From JAICXG01 sp036494545 (lineage in GTDB: Bacteria; Verrucomicrobiota; Verrucomicrobiia; Chthoniobacterales; UBA10450): a DNA stretch of 64,000 bases. Each line of letters begins with the position of its first letter. The first letter of the stretch is position 1. The stretch is taken from NCBI GenBank assembly GCA_036494545.1, contig DASXOB010000002.1, positions 380,149 through 444,148 of the forward strand, read 5' to 3'. The position numbers and the translations under genes are program-made. A model generated the notes under the pieces. It worked only from the letters and a program-made list of their open reading frames with translations. It was not told where the DNA came from and ran no database searches. Shown here one piece after another: positions 16,774 to 31,421 of the stretch.

Positions 16774-18867
16774 GTGAGGAGAACCAAGCCGAAGAAGCGT
16801 AGCATCTTCAATCCGCGATTGATTGCGGCCGGTGTCTGCGTCGTCTTAACCGCGATCGTCTGGATCACTTTCGCTCAATCACTCAACTGCACGTTCGTTA
16901 ACTATGACGACGACGATTACGTTTACCAAAATCCTAACATCACTAACGGGTTGAGCTTTGCCGCAATTCGGTGGGCATTTACTCATGTCCATGCCGCGAA
17001 CTGGCACCCGTTGACCACCATCTCGCACATGCTCGATTGCCAAGTCTACGGTTTGCAAGCTTGGGGACATCATTTAACGAATGTTTTACTGCATGCGGTG
17101 GCTGCTATGCTTTTGTTTTTGGCGTTATGCCGGCTTACCGGGGTTAACGCTGTAGCCGGCATTGGCGATGCCGGCCGAAATCAACGATCCTGGCTACTAC
17201 AAAGCCCTCTTTGGTCCAGCGCGTGCGTGGCAGTGATCTGGGCTATCCATCCCTTGCGGGTGGAATCAGTCGCATGGATCTCGGAGCGGAAGGATGTGCT
17301 CAGCGGCGTCTTTTTCATGCTCACTCTTTTAGCTTATGCGACTTATTCGCGCAGTAGACGGTGGTTGCTTGGCCGCTATCTGACCGTAATCGTTCTCTTT
17401 GCACTGGGGTTAATGTGCAAACCGACACTTGTCACATTGCCCTTTGTTCTGTTGTTACTGGACTACTGGCCTCTGGGAAGATGGCAAGGGCAATGGTCTG
17501 TCCTCCGTGGTCTACTAGGCGAAAAGATCCCTTTATTTATTCTTTCGGCTGCTTCCTGCGCAGTCACGATCGTCGCGCAAAAGGAGGCCTTCGCTGCCAT
17601 CCACAAAGTGCCTTTCGCAGATCGGCTCGGCAACGCCGCTATTTCGTACGTCATCTACCTGGCTCAAACAATCTGCCCTGTGCGCCTGGCAGTACTATAT
17701 CCTTACCCGGAGCATGGCTTTAGTACCTTTGCAGCGATTCTGGCCTTGTTGCTCCTGGCATCGGTTTCCGTAGCACTTTTTATTTGCCGAAACTCTTATC
17801 CGTATCTGCTCGTGGGCTGGCTATGGTTTCTAGGCATGCTGGTTCCAATGAGTGGCCTGGTGCAGGTAGGCTGGCAAAGCCGTGCCGACCGCTATACTTA
17901 TCTCCCGCAGATTGGGCTATATCTCTCCGCGAGTTGGGGTGTAACTGAGCTATTCAAAAGATCGAATCAATATCGACGGGTAATGGCTGCTGCGGTTCTG
18001 TTTGTTATCTTGTCATTGATCATACGCACTCGAGTCCAGACTTCATCCTGGCAAGACAGCGAAACGCTCTGGCGAAGTGCGATTGCAAATACGACCGACA
18101 ATTACATCGCTCACAATAACCTCGGAGAGGCACTGTTCGAAGAGGGACGTCTTGATGAAGCCATCGTGGAGTATGAAAAGGCACGTCAGATCAACGGTTC
18201 CCTGGCCGAGGCCGAATATAACCTCGGAAACATCTTTCTACAGAAGGGAAACGCGAGTCGGGCGATCACTCACTACGAGAACGCACTGCGAATGCAACCG
18301 CGCTATCCCGAAGCGGAATGTAATCTGGGCAACGTCCTGGCTCAGAACGGCGAACAGTCCGAAGCCATCTACCATTACCAAAGGGCTGTAGAGATGAAAC
18401 CCGAATCCGCAGAATCACATGCCAACCTGGCTAACGCTCTCCTGAAAACTGGAGAGACACGTCAGGCCATTGAGCATTACAGGAAAGCCGTTGCTATTAG
18501 GCCGGCATCCGCGGAAATGCAAAGCAATCTTGGTAACGCTCTTACCAGCACGGGTGACTGGAACGGGGCTATAGCTTGCTACCAGGCTGCTCTCCGTGTT
18601 CAACCCGGGTATGCCAAGGTTCATAATCATCTTGGTATTTCTCTCGTCCACGTTGGCAAAGTTGATGAGGCGCTGGAACAGTTTAGCCAAAGTCTGCGCA
18701 TCGATCCGAACTACGCCGAGGCCCATTACAATTTGGCGCGCCTGCTCGCACGACTTGGACGGCGTGACGAAGCTATCGCTCATCTGAGCGCAGCACTGCG
18801 CCTCAAGCCGGACTACGCAGAGGTGAAAGACGAATTGCGCGAGCTCGGCATAGCACCATCACAGTAG
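16774..18867 (+). CDS. Multi-pass membrane protein with C-terminal TPR repeats (TMTC-like), copy 2
   Basis: 697 residues from GTG 16774. That start places the first helix about 20 residues in, as in copy 1; an ATG at 16666 would overlap the previous gene by 95 bp. The sequence is closely parallel to copy 1 (YDDDDYVYQNPNITNG, HAANWHPLTTISHMLD, HPLRVESVAWISERKDVLSG). Its TPR tract is longer, with about eight units from residue 440 to the end. Compared with copy 1 it contains an extra ~20 residues near 130-150, encoded by a palindromic insertion at 17155-17175. Same suspected role, protein O-glycosylation or envelope assembly, unproven. Confidence 0.75.
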   Translation: MRRTKPKKRSIFNPRLIAAGVCVVLTAIVWITFAQSLNCTFVNYDDDDYVYQNPNITNGLSFAAIRWAFTHVHAANWHPLTTISHMLDCQVYGLQAWGHHLTNVLLHAVAAMLLFLALCRLTGVNAVAGIGDAGRNQRSWLLQSPLWSSACVAVIWAIHPLRVESVAWISERKDVLSGVFFMLTLLAYATYSRSRRWLLGRYLTVIVLFALGLMCKPTLVTLPFVLLLLDYWPLGRWQGQWSVLRGLLGEKIPLFILSAASCAVTIVAQKEAFAAIHKVPFADRLGNAAISYVIYLAQTICPVRLAVLYPYPEHGFSTFAAILALLLLASVSVALFICRNSYPYLLVGWLWFLGMLVPMSGLVQVGWQSRADRYTYLPQIGLYLSASWGVTELFKRSNQYRRVMAAAVLFVILSLIIRTRVQTSSWQDSETLWRSAIANTTDNYIAHNNLGEALFEEGRLDEAIVEYEKARQINGSLAEAEYNLGNIFLQKGNASRAITHYENALRMQPRYPEAECNLGNVLAQNGEQSEAIYHYQRAVEMKPESAESHANLANALLKTGETRQAIEHYRKAVAIRPASAEMQSNLGNALTSTGDWNGAIACYQAALRVQPGYAKVHNHLGISLVHVGKVDEALEQFSQSLRIDPNYAEAHYNLARLLARLGRRDEAIAHLSAALRLKPDYAEVKDELRELGIAPSQ
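17155..17175. repeat. Palindromic (REP-like) insertion inside TPR gene copy 2
   Basis: GCCGGCAT and ATGCCGGC form a perfect 8-bp stem around TGGCG. It lies in a roughly 60-bp in-frame stretch that the neighbouring paralogue lacks. Confidence 0.55.
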
Positions 18868-19077
18868 ATCGGTAGCGTTCTGGCACCTGACCGAGACTAT
18901 TTCGGCTAAGCCTGGTTGCCATGACGAAGAGGCGGAGCGCAAGGCTTCGGCTGTAATCGATGTAGTGATTTTCGCGACAAAGTTTGTCTGACCTGGAAAG
19001 CCGAAGCGTTCTTGACGCGCGTGTCGCGTATAAAGTAAACCGGTGCTCACCTTCCCGGATTCTCCGAAAGCAACAAG

Positions 19078-25086
<6,009 letters not shown>

Positions 25087-25204
25087 TGGGGTCAGCTGCC
25101 GCGAAGTAATTACTAAAGTACGTGTATGTAGGTTGGAGACACTCGCGCGCGGCGGCCTGATAAATCCGTGAGCCAGGTCGCCCGCGCGACCGACGCGAAA
25201 CTTG

Positions 25205-27928
25205 TCAGGCGAAGTTCAAGTTAGGGCCAAGCCACTTTTCGACTTCGCCTAACGATACACCTTTGCGCGCGGCGTAATCCTTTGCCTGGTCGCGTTCGAT
25301 TTTTCCCACCGCAAAGTAGCGCGCTTCGGGATGTGAAAAGTAGAATCCACTCACGCTCGCGCCAGGATGCATGGCAAACGACTCGGTCAGCGTGATCCCG
25401 GCGTTGCTTTCCACCGAGAGCAAGTCAAAGAGCGTGCGCTTTTCGACATGGTCTGGACAAGCCGGATAACCGGGCGCCGGCCGAATACCGCGATAGCGTT
25501 CGCGGATCATGTCTTCCGTCGTTAGGCCTTCACTCTTCCCGAAGCCCCAGGAGATCCGCGCCTGGCGGTGGAGATACTCAGCGAACGCTTCCGCAAGGCG
25601 ATCGGCTAGTGCCTTGGTGAGAATGGAGCTGTAATCGTCGTGCTCGGCCTGGAATCGTTGCGCCAGCTCATCTGCTCCGATTCCTCCCGTGACCGCAAAA
25701 CCGCCGAAATAATCGCGCCGGCGTGACTCTTTCGGCGCGACAAAATCCGCCAGACAATAGTTTGGCTGGCCGGTTGGCTTTTGCATTTGCTGACGCAGGA
25801 AATGAAACTTCGCGACGACCTCACTTCGTGACTCGTCACGATAGATCTCGATATCGTCGCCTGACGAGTTTGCCGGCCAGAACGCAAATACACCGCGCGC
25901 AGTGAGCTGTTTTTCATTCACGATCCGATGTAATAACTTCTGTGCGTCGTCGAAGAGCTCTCGTGCCTGTTGTCCGACGATCTTGTCCTCAAAAATCGCT
26001 GGATATCTCCCGCGCAATTCCCAGGCGTGAAAGAAGGGCGACCAATCGATGTATTCAATCAGGGTTTCGAGTGAAACCTGGAAAGTATCCTTCTCGTTCT
26101 CGCCGTCCGCAGCAGTCGTTAGGCGACGTGTTCGGACAAATTCCGGGACAGGCGGCTCGTAGTCTTCCCAATCGATTTCAAGGCGATTGCGTCGCGCTTC
26201 TTCGATCGCGAGCATTTTTTTCTCACGCGTTTTTCCTGCGTGCTCAGTGCGCAGTCGCTCGTAGTCATTCCGCGTTGTGACATCGAACTGCGTCTTTGAC
26301 TCTGGGTTGAGTAACGTGCTCACCACCCCGACGGCGCGCGAGGCATCATGCACGTGCACCACGCTTTCGCGGTAATGTGGCGCGATTTTGACCGCGGTGT
26401 GCGCGCGGCTGGTGGTCGCTCCTCCAATCAAGAGCGGCACACGAAACTCCTGGCGCGACATCTCCTGCGCCACGTGGACCATCTCATCGAGCGAGGGCGT
26501 GATCAGTCCGCTTAAACCAATGATATCTGCCTTTCGCTCGCGCGCGGTCTCGAGAATTTTCTCGGCTGGCACCATGACTCCCAGGTCGATGACTTCGTAG
26601 TTATTACATTGCAGCACCACACCGACGATGTTCTTGCCGATATCGTGCACATCACCTTTCACGGTGGCCATCACGATGCGAGCCTGTGGTTTGGCATCGG
26701 CCGCTTTCTCAGCCTCCATGAACGGCAGTAAGTAAGCGACCGCCTTCTTCATCACCCGCGCGCTTTTCACCACCTGGGGAAGAAACATCCGGCCCGAGCC
26801 GAAGAGGTCGCCCACGACACTCATGCCAGCCATGAGGGGGCCTTCAATGACATCGAGCGGGCGCGTCGCTCTCTGCCGCGCTTCTTCCGTATCGGCCTCG
26901 ATGTAATCGACAATGCCTTTGACAAGCGCATGGGAGAGCCGCTCCTCCACCGGCTCGTTTCGCCAGCTTTCATCCTTCACGGCGACTTTGCCTTTGGACT
27001 TCACCGTCTCGGCGAAATCGACCAGGCGCTCCGTCGCGTCGGCCCGGCGATTGAAGAGCACGTCCTCAACCAGGTCGCGCAGTTTCGGCTCGATCTCCTC
27101 ATAAACCGCGAGCTGGCCGGCGTTGACGATTGCCATGTCCAGCCCGGCGCGAATGGCATGATAGAGAAACGCGGAGTGCATCGCTTCACGGACGGTGTTG
27201 TTGCCGCGGAAGGAGAAGGAAATGTTGCTCACTCCACCGCTCACCCGCGCCCCCGGGAGATTGGCCTTAATCCAGCGCGTCGCTTCGATAAACGCGATGG
27301 CGTATTCGTTGTGCTCTTCGATCCCGGTTGCGATCGTGAGAATATTGGGATCGAAAATGATGTCGTTAGGCGGATAATTCAGGCGCTCGGTCAGCAAGGT
27401 GTAGGCGCGCTGGCAAATCTCGGTCTTGCGCGCCACCGTGTCGGCCTGGCCGCGCTCGTCAAAGGCCATCACGATGACTGCCGCGCCGTAGCGCCTAACG
27501 AGCCGCGCCTGACGGAGGAATTCTTCTTCGCCCGCTTTGAGCGAAATGGAATTCACCACGCCCTTGCCCTGCACGCAACGCAGCCCCGCCTCGATCACGC
27601 TCCACTTCGAGCTGTCGATCATGATGGGAATACGCGAAATATCGGGCTCGCTTCCGATCAAGCGCAGGAAGCGCGTCATGGTCGATTCCGAGTCGATCAT
27701 GCCCTCGTCCATGTTGACGTCGAGGATGTTGGCGCCGCCTTCCACCTGCTGACGCGCGACCGCAAGTGCCGCTTCGAAGTCGCCGCCCAGGATCAGCTTC
27801 GAAAACCTGGGCGAGCCGGTGATATTGGTCCGTTCGCCGACGACGACGAAGCCAAAGTCGGGTGTGACATTGAGCGCTTCTAACCCGGAAAGATGAAGGG
27901 CTGTTTCCGCTAACCTCTTCTCTGTCAT
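25205..27928 (-). CDS. metH: Methionine synthase, cobalamin-dependent: folate, B12 and AdoMet-activation modules
   Basis: 907 residues from ATG at 27926-27928, two bases after the stop of the homocysteine-domain gene. Domains in order are pterin-binding (FVVVGERTNITGSPRF near the start), cobalamin cap and binding domain with DVHDIGKN (base-off His) and SGLITPS, and the C-terminal AdoMet reactivation domain (RGIRPAPGYPACPDH). It needs the product of the upstream gene to transfer the methyl group from methyltetrahydrofolate to homocysteine. The reading frame also continues upstream of the ATG, but that overlap with the other gene is not conserved sequence. A normal MetH is one chain of about 1200 residues. 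Confidence 0.93.
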   Translation of the reverse strand: MTEKRLAETALHLSGLEALNVTPDFGFVVVGERTNITGSPRFSKLILGGDFEAALAVARQQVEGGANILDVNMDEGMIDSESTMTRFLRLIGSEPDISRIPIMIDSSKWSVIEAGLRCVQGKGVVNSISLKAGEEEFLRQARLVRRYGAAVIVMAFDERGQADTVARKTEICQRAYTLLTERLNYPPNDIIFDPNILTIATGIEEHNEYAIAFIEATRWIKANLPGARVSGGVSNISFSFRGNNTVREAMHSAFLYHAIRAGLDMAIVNAGQLAVYEEIEPKLRDLVEDVLFNRRADATERLVDFAETVKSKGKVAVKDESWRNEPVEERLSHALVKGIVDYIEADTEEARQRATRPLDVIEGPLMAGMSVVGDLFGSGRMFLPQVVKSARVMKKAVAYLLPFMEAEKAADAKPQARIVMATVKGDVHDIGKNIVGVVLQCNNYEVIDLGVMVPAEKILETARERKADIIGLSGLITPSLDEMVHVAQEMSRQEFRVPLLIGGATTSRAHTAVKIAPHYRESVVHVHDASRAVGVVSTLLNPESKTQFDVTTRNDYERLRTEHAGKTREKKMLAIEEARRNRLEIDWEDYEPPVPEFVRTRRLTTAADGENEKDTFQVSLETLIEYIDWSPFFHAWELRGRYPAIFEDKIVGQQARELFDDAQKLLHRIVNEKQLTARGVFAFWPANSSGDDIEIYRDESRSEVVAKFHFLRQQMQKPTGQPNYCLADFVAPKESRRRDYFGGFAVTGGIGADELAQRFQAEHDDYSSILTKALADRLAEAFAEYLHRQARISWGFGKSEGLTTEDMIRERYRGIRPAPGYPACPDHVEKRTLFDLLSVESNAGITLTESFAMHPGASVSGFYFSHPEARYFAVGKIERDQAKDYAARKGVSLGEVEKWLGPNLNFA

Positions 27929-27930
27929 CG

Positions 27931-29037
27931 TTAGGCAGCGAGCGCGCTTGCAAATCCCGGCAGGGCGCGTGGCGGGAATTCGCGCACGGCTTCGGCAATG
28001 GCGCGGATGTGCTCCGGCGTTGTGCCGCAGCAGCCGCCCACCAGGTTGAGCCAGCCGTTCGCCGCCCAATCGCGCATCTGCGGCGCCATCGATTCTGGCG
28101 TTTCGGGGAATCCGGTAACCGAGAGTGGGTCCGGCAGGCCGGCGTTTGGATAGGCGCTCGTGAAACAGGGCGCAAGTCGCGCCATCTCCTCCATGTGCGG
28201 GCGCATCTCGGCTGGCCCAAGTGCGCAATTTAATCCGACAATCAGTGGCTCGGCGTGGAGGATCGAGGTGAGAAAGGCGCCGACCGTCTGACCAGTGAGA
28301 GTGCGACCGGAAAGATCGGTGATGGTGCCGGAAATCAGGACCGGCAGTTTTTTGCCTAACGAATCAAATATTTCGCTCACGGCAAAGATCGCAGCCTTGG
28401 CGTTGAGCGTGTCGAAGATCGTCTCGATCAAAAGAACATCGACTCCGCCCTCCATCAGCCCGCGCACCTGCTGTGCATAGGTGCGGCGAATTTGGTCGAA
28501 AGTGACGGCGCGAAAACCGGGATCGTTTACATCCGGGGAAAGCGAAGAGGTGACAGGCAGTGGACCTAAAGCGCCGGCGACGAAACGCGGCTGCCCGGTT
28601 TCATTGGCCACTCGATCCGACGCCGCCCGCGCGATCTTCGCCGCGACGACGTTCATTTCCTGCACGAGCGCGCTCAGCTCCTGATCGGTCACGACGCGTT
28701 CGAAAAATTCCTCGTCCTTGCGTCCGCTTTTCGGTTCGCCGCCAAAAAGAAAGTCGTGCTGCCCAATGGTTGTAGCGCTGAAAGTATTTGTTTCAATCAC
28801 GTCCGCGCCGGCTCTGAGATAGCTGGTGTGGATTTCTTCGATCGCTTCCGGGCGCGTCAGTTGCAGCAACTCGAGATCGCCTTTCAGGGACCTGGCCGGA
28901 TGGCTGGCGAAGCGCGCCCCGCGATATTCTTCTTCGGAGAATTTGTAGCGCTGCACCATCGTTCCCATGGCGCCGTCAAGAATGACGATGCGTTGCCGGA
29001 GAAGATCGGCGAGCGGGTGGTCGAATGCGGTTTTCAC
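27931..29037 (-). CDS. Methionine synthase homocysteine-binding module (split MetH N-terminal part)
   Basis: 368 residues, equal to the first module of MetH. It is a homocysteine S-methyltransferase barrel, with LDGAMGTMVQRY at the N-terminus and zinc-binding cysteines in GLNCALGP and GGCCGTTPEHIRAI. The TAA stop is two bases before the ATG of the gene with the remaining modules. Translation is thus likely coupled and the two proteins probably form one enzyme. BhmT/MmuM proteins share the fold, but the position directly before the other MetH modules decides the call. A 16-bp perfect palindrome lies 51 bp upstream of the start. Confidence 0.9.
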   Translation of the reverse strand: MKTAFDHPLADLLRQRIVILDGAMGTMVQRYKFSEEEYRGARFASHPARSLKGDLELLQLTRPEAIEEIHTSYLRAGADVIETNTFSATTIGQHDFLFGGEPKSGRKDEEFFERVVTDQELSALVQEMNVVAAKIARAASDRVANETGQPRFVAGALGPLPVTSSLSPDVNDPGFRAVTFDQIRRTYAQQVRGLMEGGVDVLLIETIFDTLNAKAAIFAVSEIFDSLGKKLPVLISGTITDLSGRTLTGQTVGAFLTSILHAEPLIVGLNCALGPAEMRPHMEEMARLAPCFTSAYPNAGLPDPLSVTGFPETPESMAPQMRDWAANGWLNLVGGCCGTTPEHIRAIAEAVREFPPRALPGFASALAA

Positions 29038-29087
29038 GATAGCGGCAATTTAACGCCAGCCGGGCAGATTCGGCAACTAACAAATTA

Positions 29088-29103
29088 ACGTATCATGATA
29101 CGT
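29088..29103. promoter_or_regulatory. Perfect 16-bp palindrome, candidate operator
   Basis: ACGTATCATGATACGT is its own reverse complement. It sits between the divergent metH operon (start 29037, minus) and the MFS transporter gene (start 29228, plus), where a dimeric repressor or activator could control either. The cognate regulator is not identifiable. Confidence 0.5.
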
Positions 29104-29227
29104 CGATATGTTGTGTAGTTTCGGGATTGCCTCTTATCCCCTCTCAGCTCGAAGAGCGATTCGAGCGGAAGCGGGAGCGACAGATGCAGAGTGGACGCGC
29201 TCCGCGGCCGCCCGTTAATCTAGATGT

Positions 29228-30457
29228 GTGGAAGCCTTCGAAATCTATCGCGCGCTGGATCGCGTCCAGCGCCGGACATTTCTGGCCTGTTTCCTCGGCT
29301 GGACCCTCGACGCGCTCGATTTTTCTCTCCTCACCTTCGTGATCAAGGATGTGGCGGCCGAGTTTTCGGTTTCGATCGTCCGGATCACCTTTGCCATCAC
29401 CCTTACCCTCATGATGCGCCCGTTAGGCGCGCTTATTTTTGGTTTGTTAGGCGATCGCTTTGGGCGGCGCGGACCGCTCATGATCGATATCATTTTTTAT
29501 TCGCTCATGGAGCTGCTGACCGCCTTTGCCCCAAGTTACACGGTCTTTCTCATCTTCCGCGCGCTCTACGGCATCGGCATGGGCGGAGAATGGGGATTGG
29601 GCGCATCGCTCGCGATGGAAAGTTTGCCGGCGCGCGCGCGCGGTCTCGCCTCCGGCATCCTGCAACAGGGTTATGCTTTCGGCTTCCTGCTGGCCGCGCT
29701 GGTCTACTGGCTCGTCTTTCCCCATTTCGGCTGGCGGCCGCTTTTCGTTGTCGGGGCGCTTCCCGCGCTGCTCGTGATTTACATCCGGATGCATGTGCCC
29801 GAGTCGCCCGTCTGGCGGGAACAACAGCGCGAAGCGCGGCAGTCGTTAGGCGTTAGGAAGTTGGTCAGGGAACATTGGCGGCTCATTCTTTATTCGATCC
29901 TCCTCATGACGGCCTTTAACTACATGTCGCACGGCACCCAGGATCTCTATCCGACCTTTCTGCAAAAGCAGCGCGGGTTTTCCGTCGGCCAGACGGCACG
30001 AATTGCCATCATTTACAATCTCGGTGCGATATGTGGTGGAACGTTGCTTGGTTATTTCTCCCAGCGCTGGGGACGACGGCGCATGATCGTCATCGCCGCA
30101 GTGCTCGGGCTGGTCCTGATCCCGGCGTGGGTTTTTTCCCCGACGGTACCGTTCCTGATCGCGGGCGGATTCCTGATGCAATTTATGGTGCAGGGCGCAT
30201 GGGGCGTTGTGCCAGTGCATTTGAATGAGCTCTCACCGCCGGCCTGGCGCGGAACCTTTCCCGGAGTCGTCTATCAGCTCGGCAATTTCTTTTCGGCCAA
30301 CGCGGCCATGGTCCAGGCGAAACTGGCCGAACATTTCGTTAGGCCAAACGGCCAGCCTGATTACGCCCTGGCGATGGCTTTGGTGACCGCGACGGTTTTT
30401 GTCGTTCTCATTATTCTTGCGTCGATCGGTCGTGAAGCGCGCGGAATAGAATTCTAA
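29228..30457 (+). CDS. MFS transporter, sialate/lactate:H+ symporter type
   Basis: 409 residues from GTG 29228, with 12 predicted membrane helices. MFS motifs are GDRFGRRGPLMIDII between helices 2 and 3 and RALYGIGMGGEWGLGASLAME in helix 4. The latter resembles carboxylate or sialate transporters (NanT/JEN1-like, SHS family). Substrate by homology would be a small organic acid or sialic acid, but this cannot be fixed from sequence. No catabolic genes are adjacent. It is divergent from metH. Confidence 0.8.
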   Translation: MEAFEIYRALDRVQRRTFLACFLGWTLDALDFSLLTFVIKDVAAEFSVSIVRITFAITLTLMMRPLGALIFGLLGDRFGRRGPLMIDIIFYSLMELLTAFAPSYTVFLIFRALYGIGMGGEWGLGASLAMESLPARARGLASGILQQGYAFGFLLAALVYWLVFPHFGWRPLFVVGALPALLVIYIRMHVPESPVWREQQREARQSLGVRKLVREHWRLILYSILLMTAFNYMSHGTQDLYPTFLQKQRGFSVGQTARIAIIYNLGAICGGTLLGYFSQRWGRRRMIVIAAVLGLVLIPAWVFSPTVPFLIAGGFLMQFMVQGAWGVVPVHLNELSPPAWRGTFPGVVYQLGNFFSANAAMVQAKLAEHFVRPNGQPDYALAMALVTATVFVVLIILASIGREARGIEF

Positions 30458-30591
30458 CCGGTCGCGCTGCCACGTGACCGCTTCGCATCCGAGCATGTCT
30501 CAGATTGCAAGGATGAAGCAGGAAACTGGACCAAGTTATGCAGTGGGCTGGGGCAGCCGCAAGAGTTCAGCGAATTCCGAGCGACGCAGTC

Positions 30592-31296
30592 CTAGCGGTA
30601 ACTCGGATTGAACGTCCCCATCCCGCCGGCCGCTTGTGCAATCACTGCCGGCTCTCGGCGGTAAACGCCGTCGCCGTAGCGATAATCGACAATTGCCTCC
30701 GCGATCTTGTCTGCCAGCAGTTCGCGATAGCCTGCGCTCCCGGCGTCGCGCGCATCGGAGCGATTACTCAAATAGCCGCATTCGACCAGGACCGAGGGAT
30801 ATTCCGCGTTACGCAAAACCCGGAAGCGCGCGACATGGACGCCGCGGTTCACCGCTCCCGGAAGGCTGAGCAGATTGCGCTCAATTTTGGCTGCGAGGTC
30901 GAAAGCGTAGGGCGAATGATAGTACGTCTCCACTCCCTCGATCCCGCGTCTTGGCGAATCATTGAAATGAATACTGACAAAGATCGAATTGCGGTGCTGA
31001 TTTCCAATCGCAACCCGGGTATCGAGCGGGATGAAGACATCGCTCGAGCGGGTTAGAACGGTCTGCAGTTGCGAGTCACGCAACTTCTTCTCAACCCGTA
31101 GGGCGACATCGAGTGTGACCGCTTTTTCCGGCGGCGAATGTTTACGCCAGGCGCCGCTGTCCTTGCCGCCATGGCCTGCATCGACCACGACCGTGTCGAA
31201 AGTATGGCTGGTGTTCGTGGCCACCGTCGCGCACCCTCCGAGCGACAAGGTGGCAGCAAGAAGAAGACGATGAACGTGACGAACCAGCGGCTGCAT
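30592..31296 (-). CDS. N-acetylmuramoyl-L-alanine amidase (Amidase_3), lipoprotein
   Basis: 234 residues from the Met beginning MQPLVRHVHRLLLAATL, which gives a lipoprotein signal with lipobox LGGC; the 13 residues upstream do not fit. The catalytic domain has the zinc ligands of the Amidase_3 family: VVDAGHGGKDSGA (His), Glu in the SPPEKAV segment, and SIHFNDS (His). It closes with VECGYLSN. It cleaves the bond between MurNAc and the stem peptide of peptidoglycan, acting at the envelope. It is divergent from the polysaccharide deacetylase gene. Confidence 0.9.
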   Translation of the reverse strand: MQPLVRHVHRLLLAATLSLGGCATVATNTSHTFDTVVVDAGHGGKDSGAWRKHSPPEKAVTLDVALRVEKKLRDSQLQTVLTRSSDVFIPLDTRVAIGNQHRNSIFVSIHFNDSPRRGIEGVETYYHSPYAFDLAAKIERNLLSLPGAVNRGVHVARFRVLRNAEYPSVLVECGYLSNRSDARDAGSAGYRELLADKIAEAIVDYRYGDGVYRREPAVIAQAAGGMGTFNPSYR

Positions 31297-31421
31297 CTGC
31301 TTACATATAGCGGATTGTATGCCGGGCAAATCCAAAGCGCGAAATCGCGCAAAACTGGGCGAATCTGGTGAAAACCGCTTGTCTTTTTTGTTCCCGCGCT
31401 CGATGGCTACCGATCCATTTT

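Noticed and set aside
19012..19032. TTGACG ... TATAAA as a sigma-70 promoter before the giant surface protein
   Set aside because: The spacing is about 11 bp, too short for a normal promoter.
26930..27883. 317-codon open frame opposite metH
   Set aside because: Shadow of the conserved cobalamin and folate modules on the other strand.
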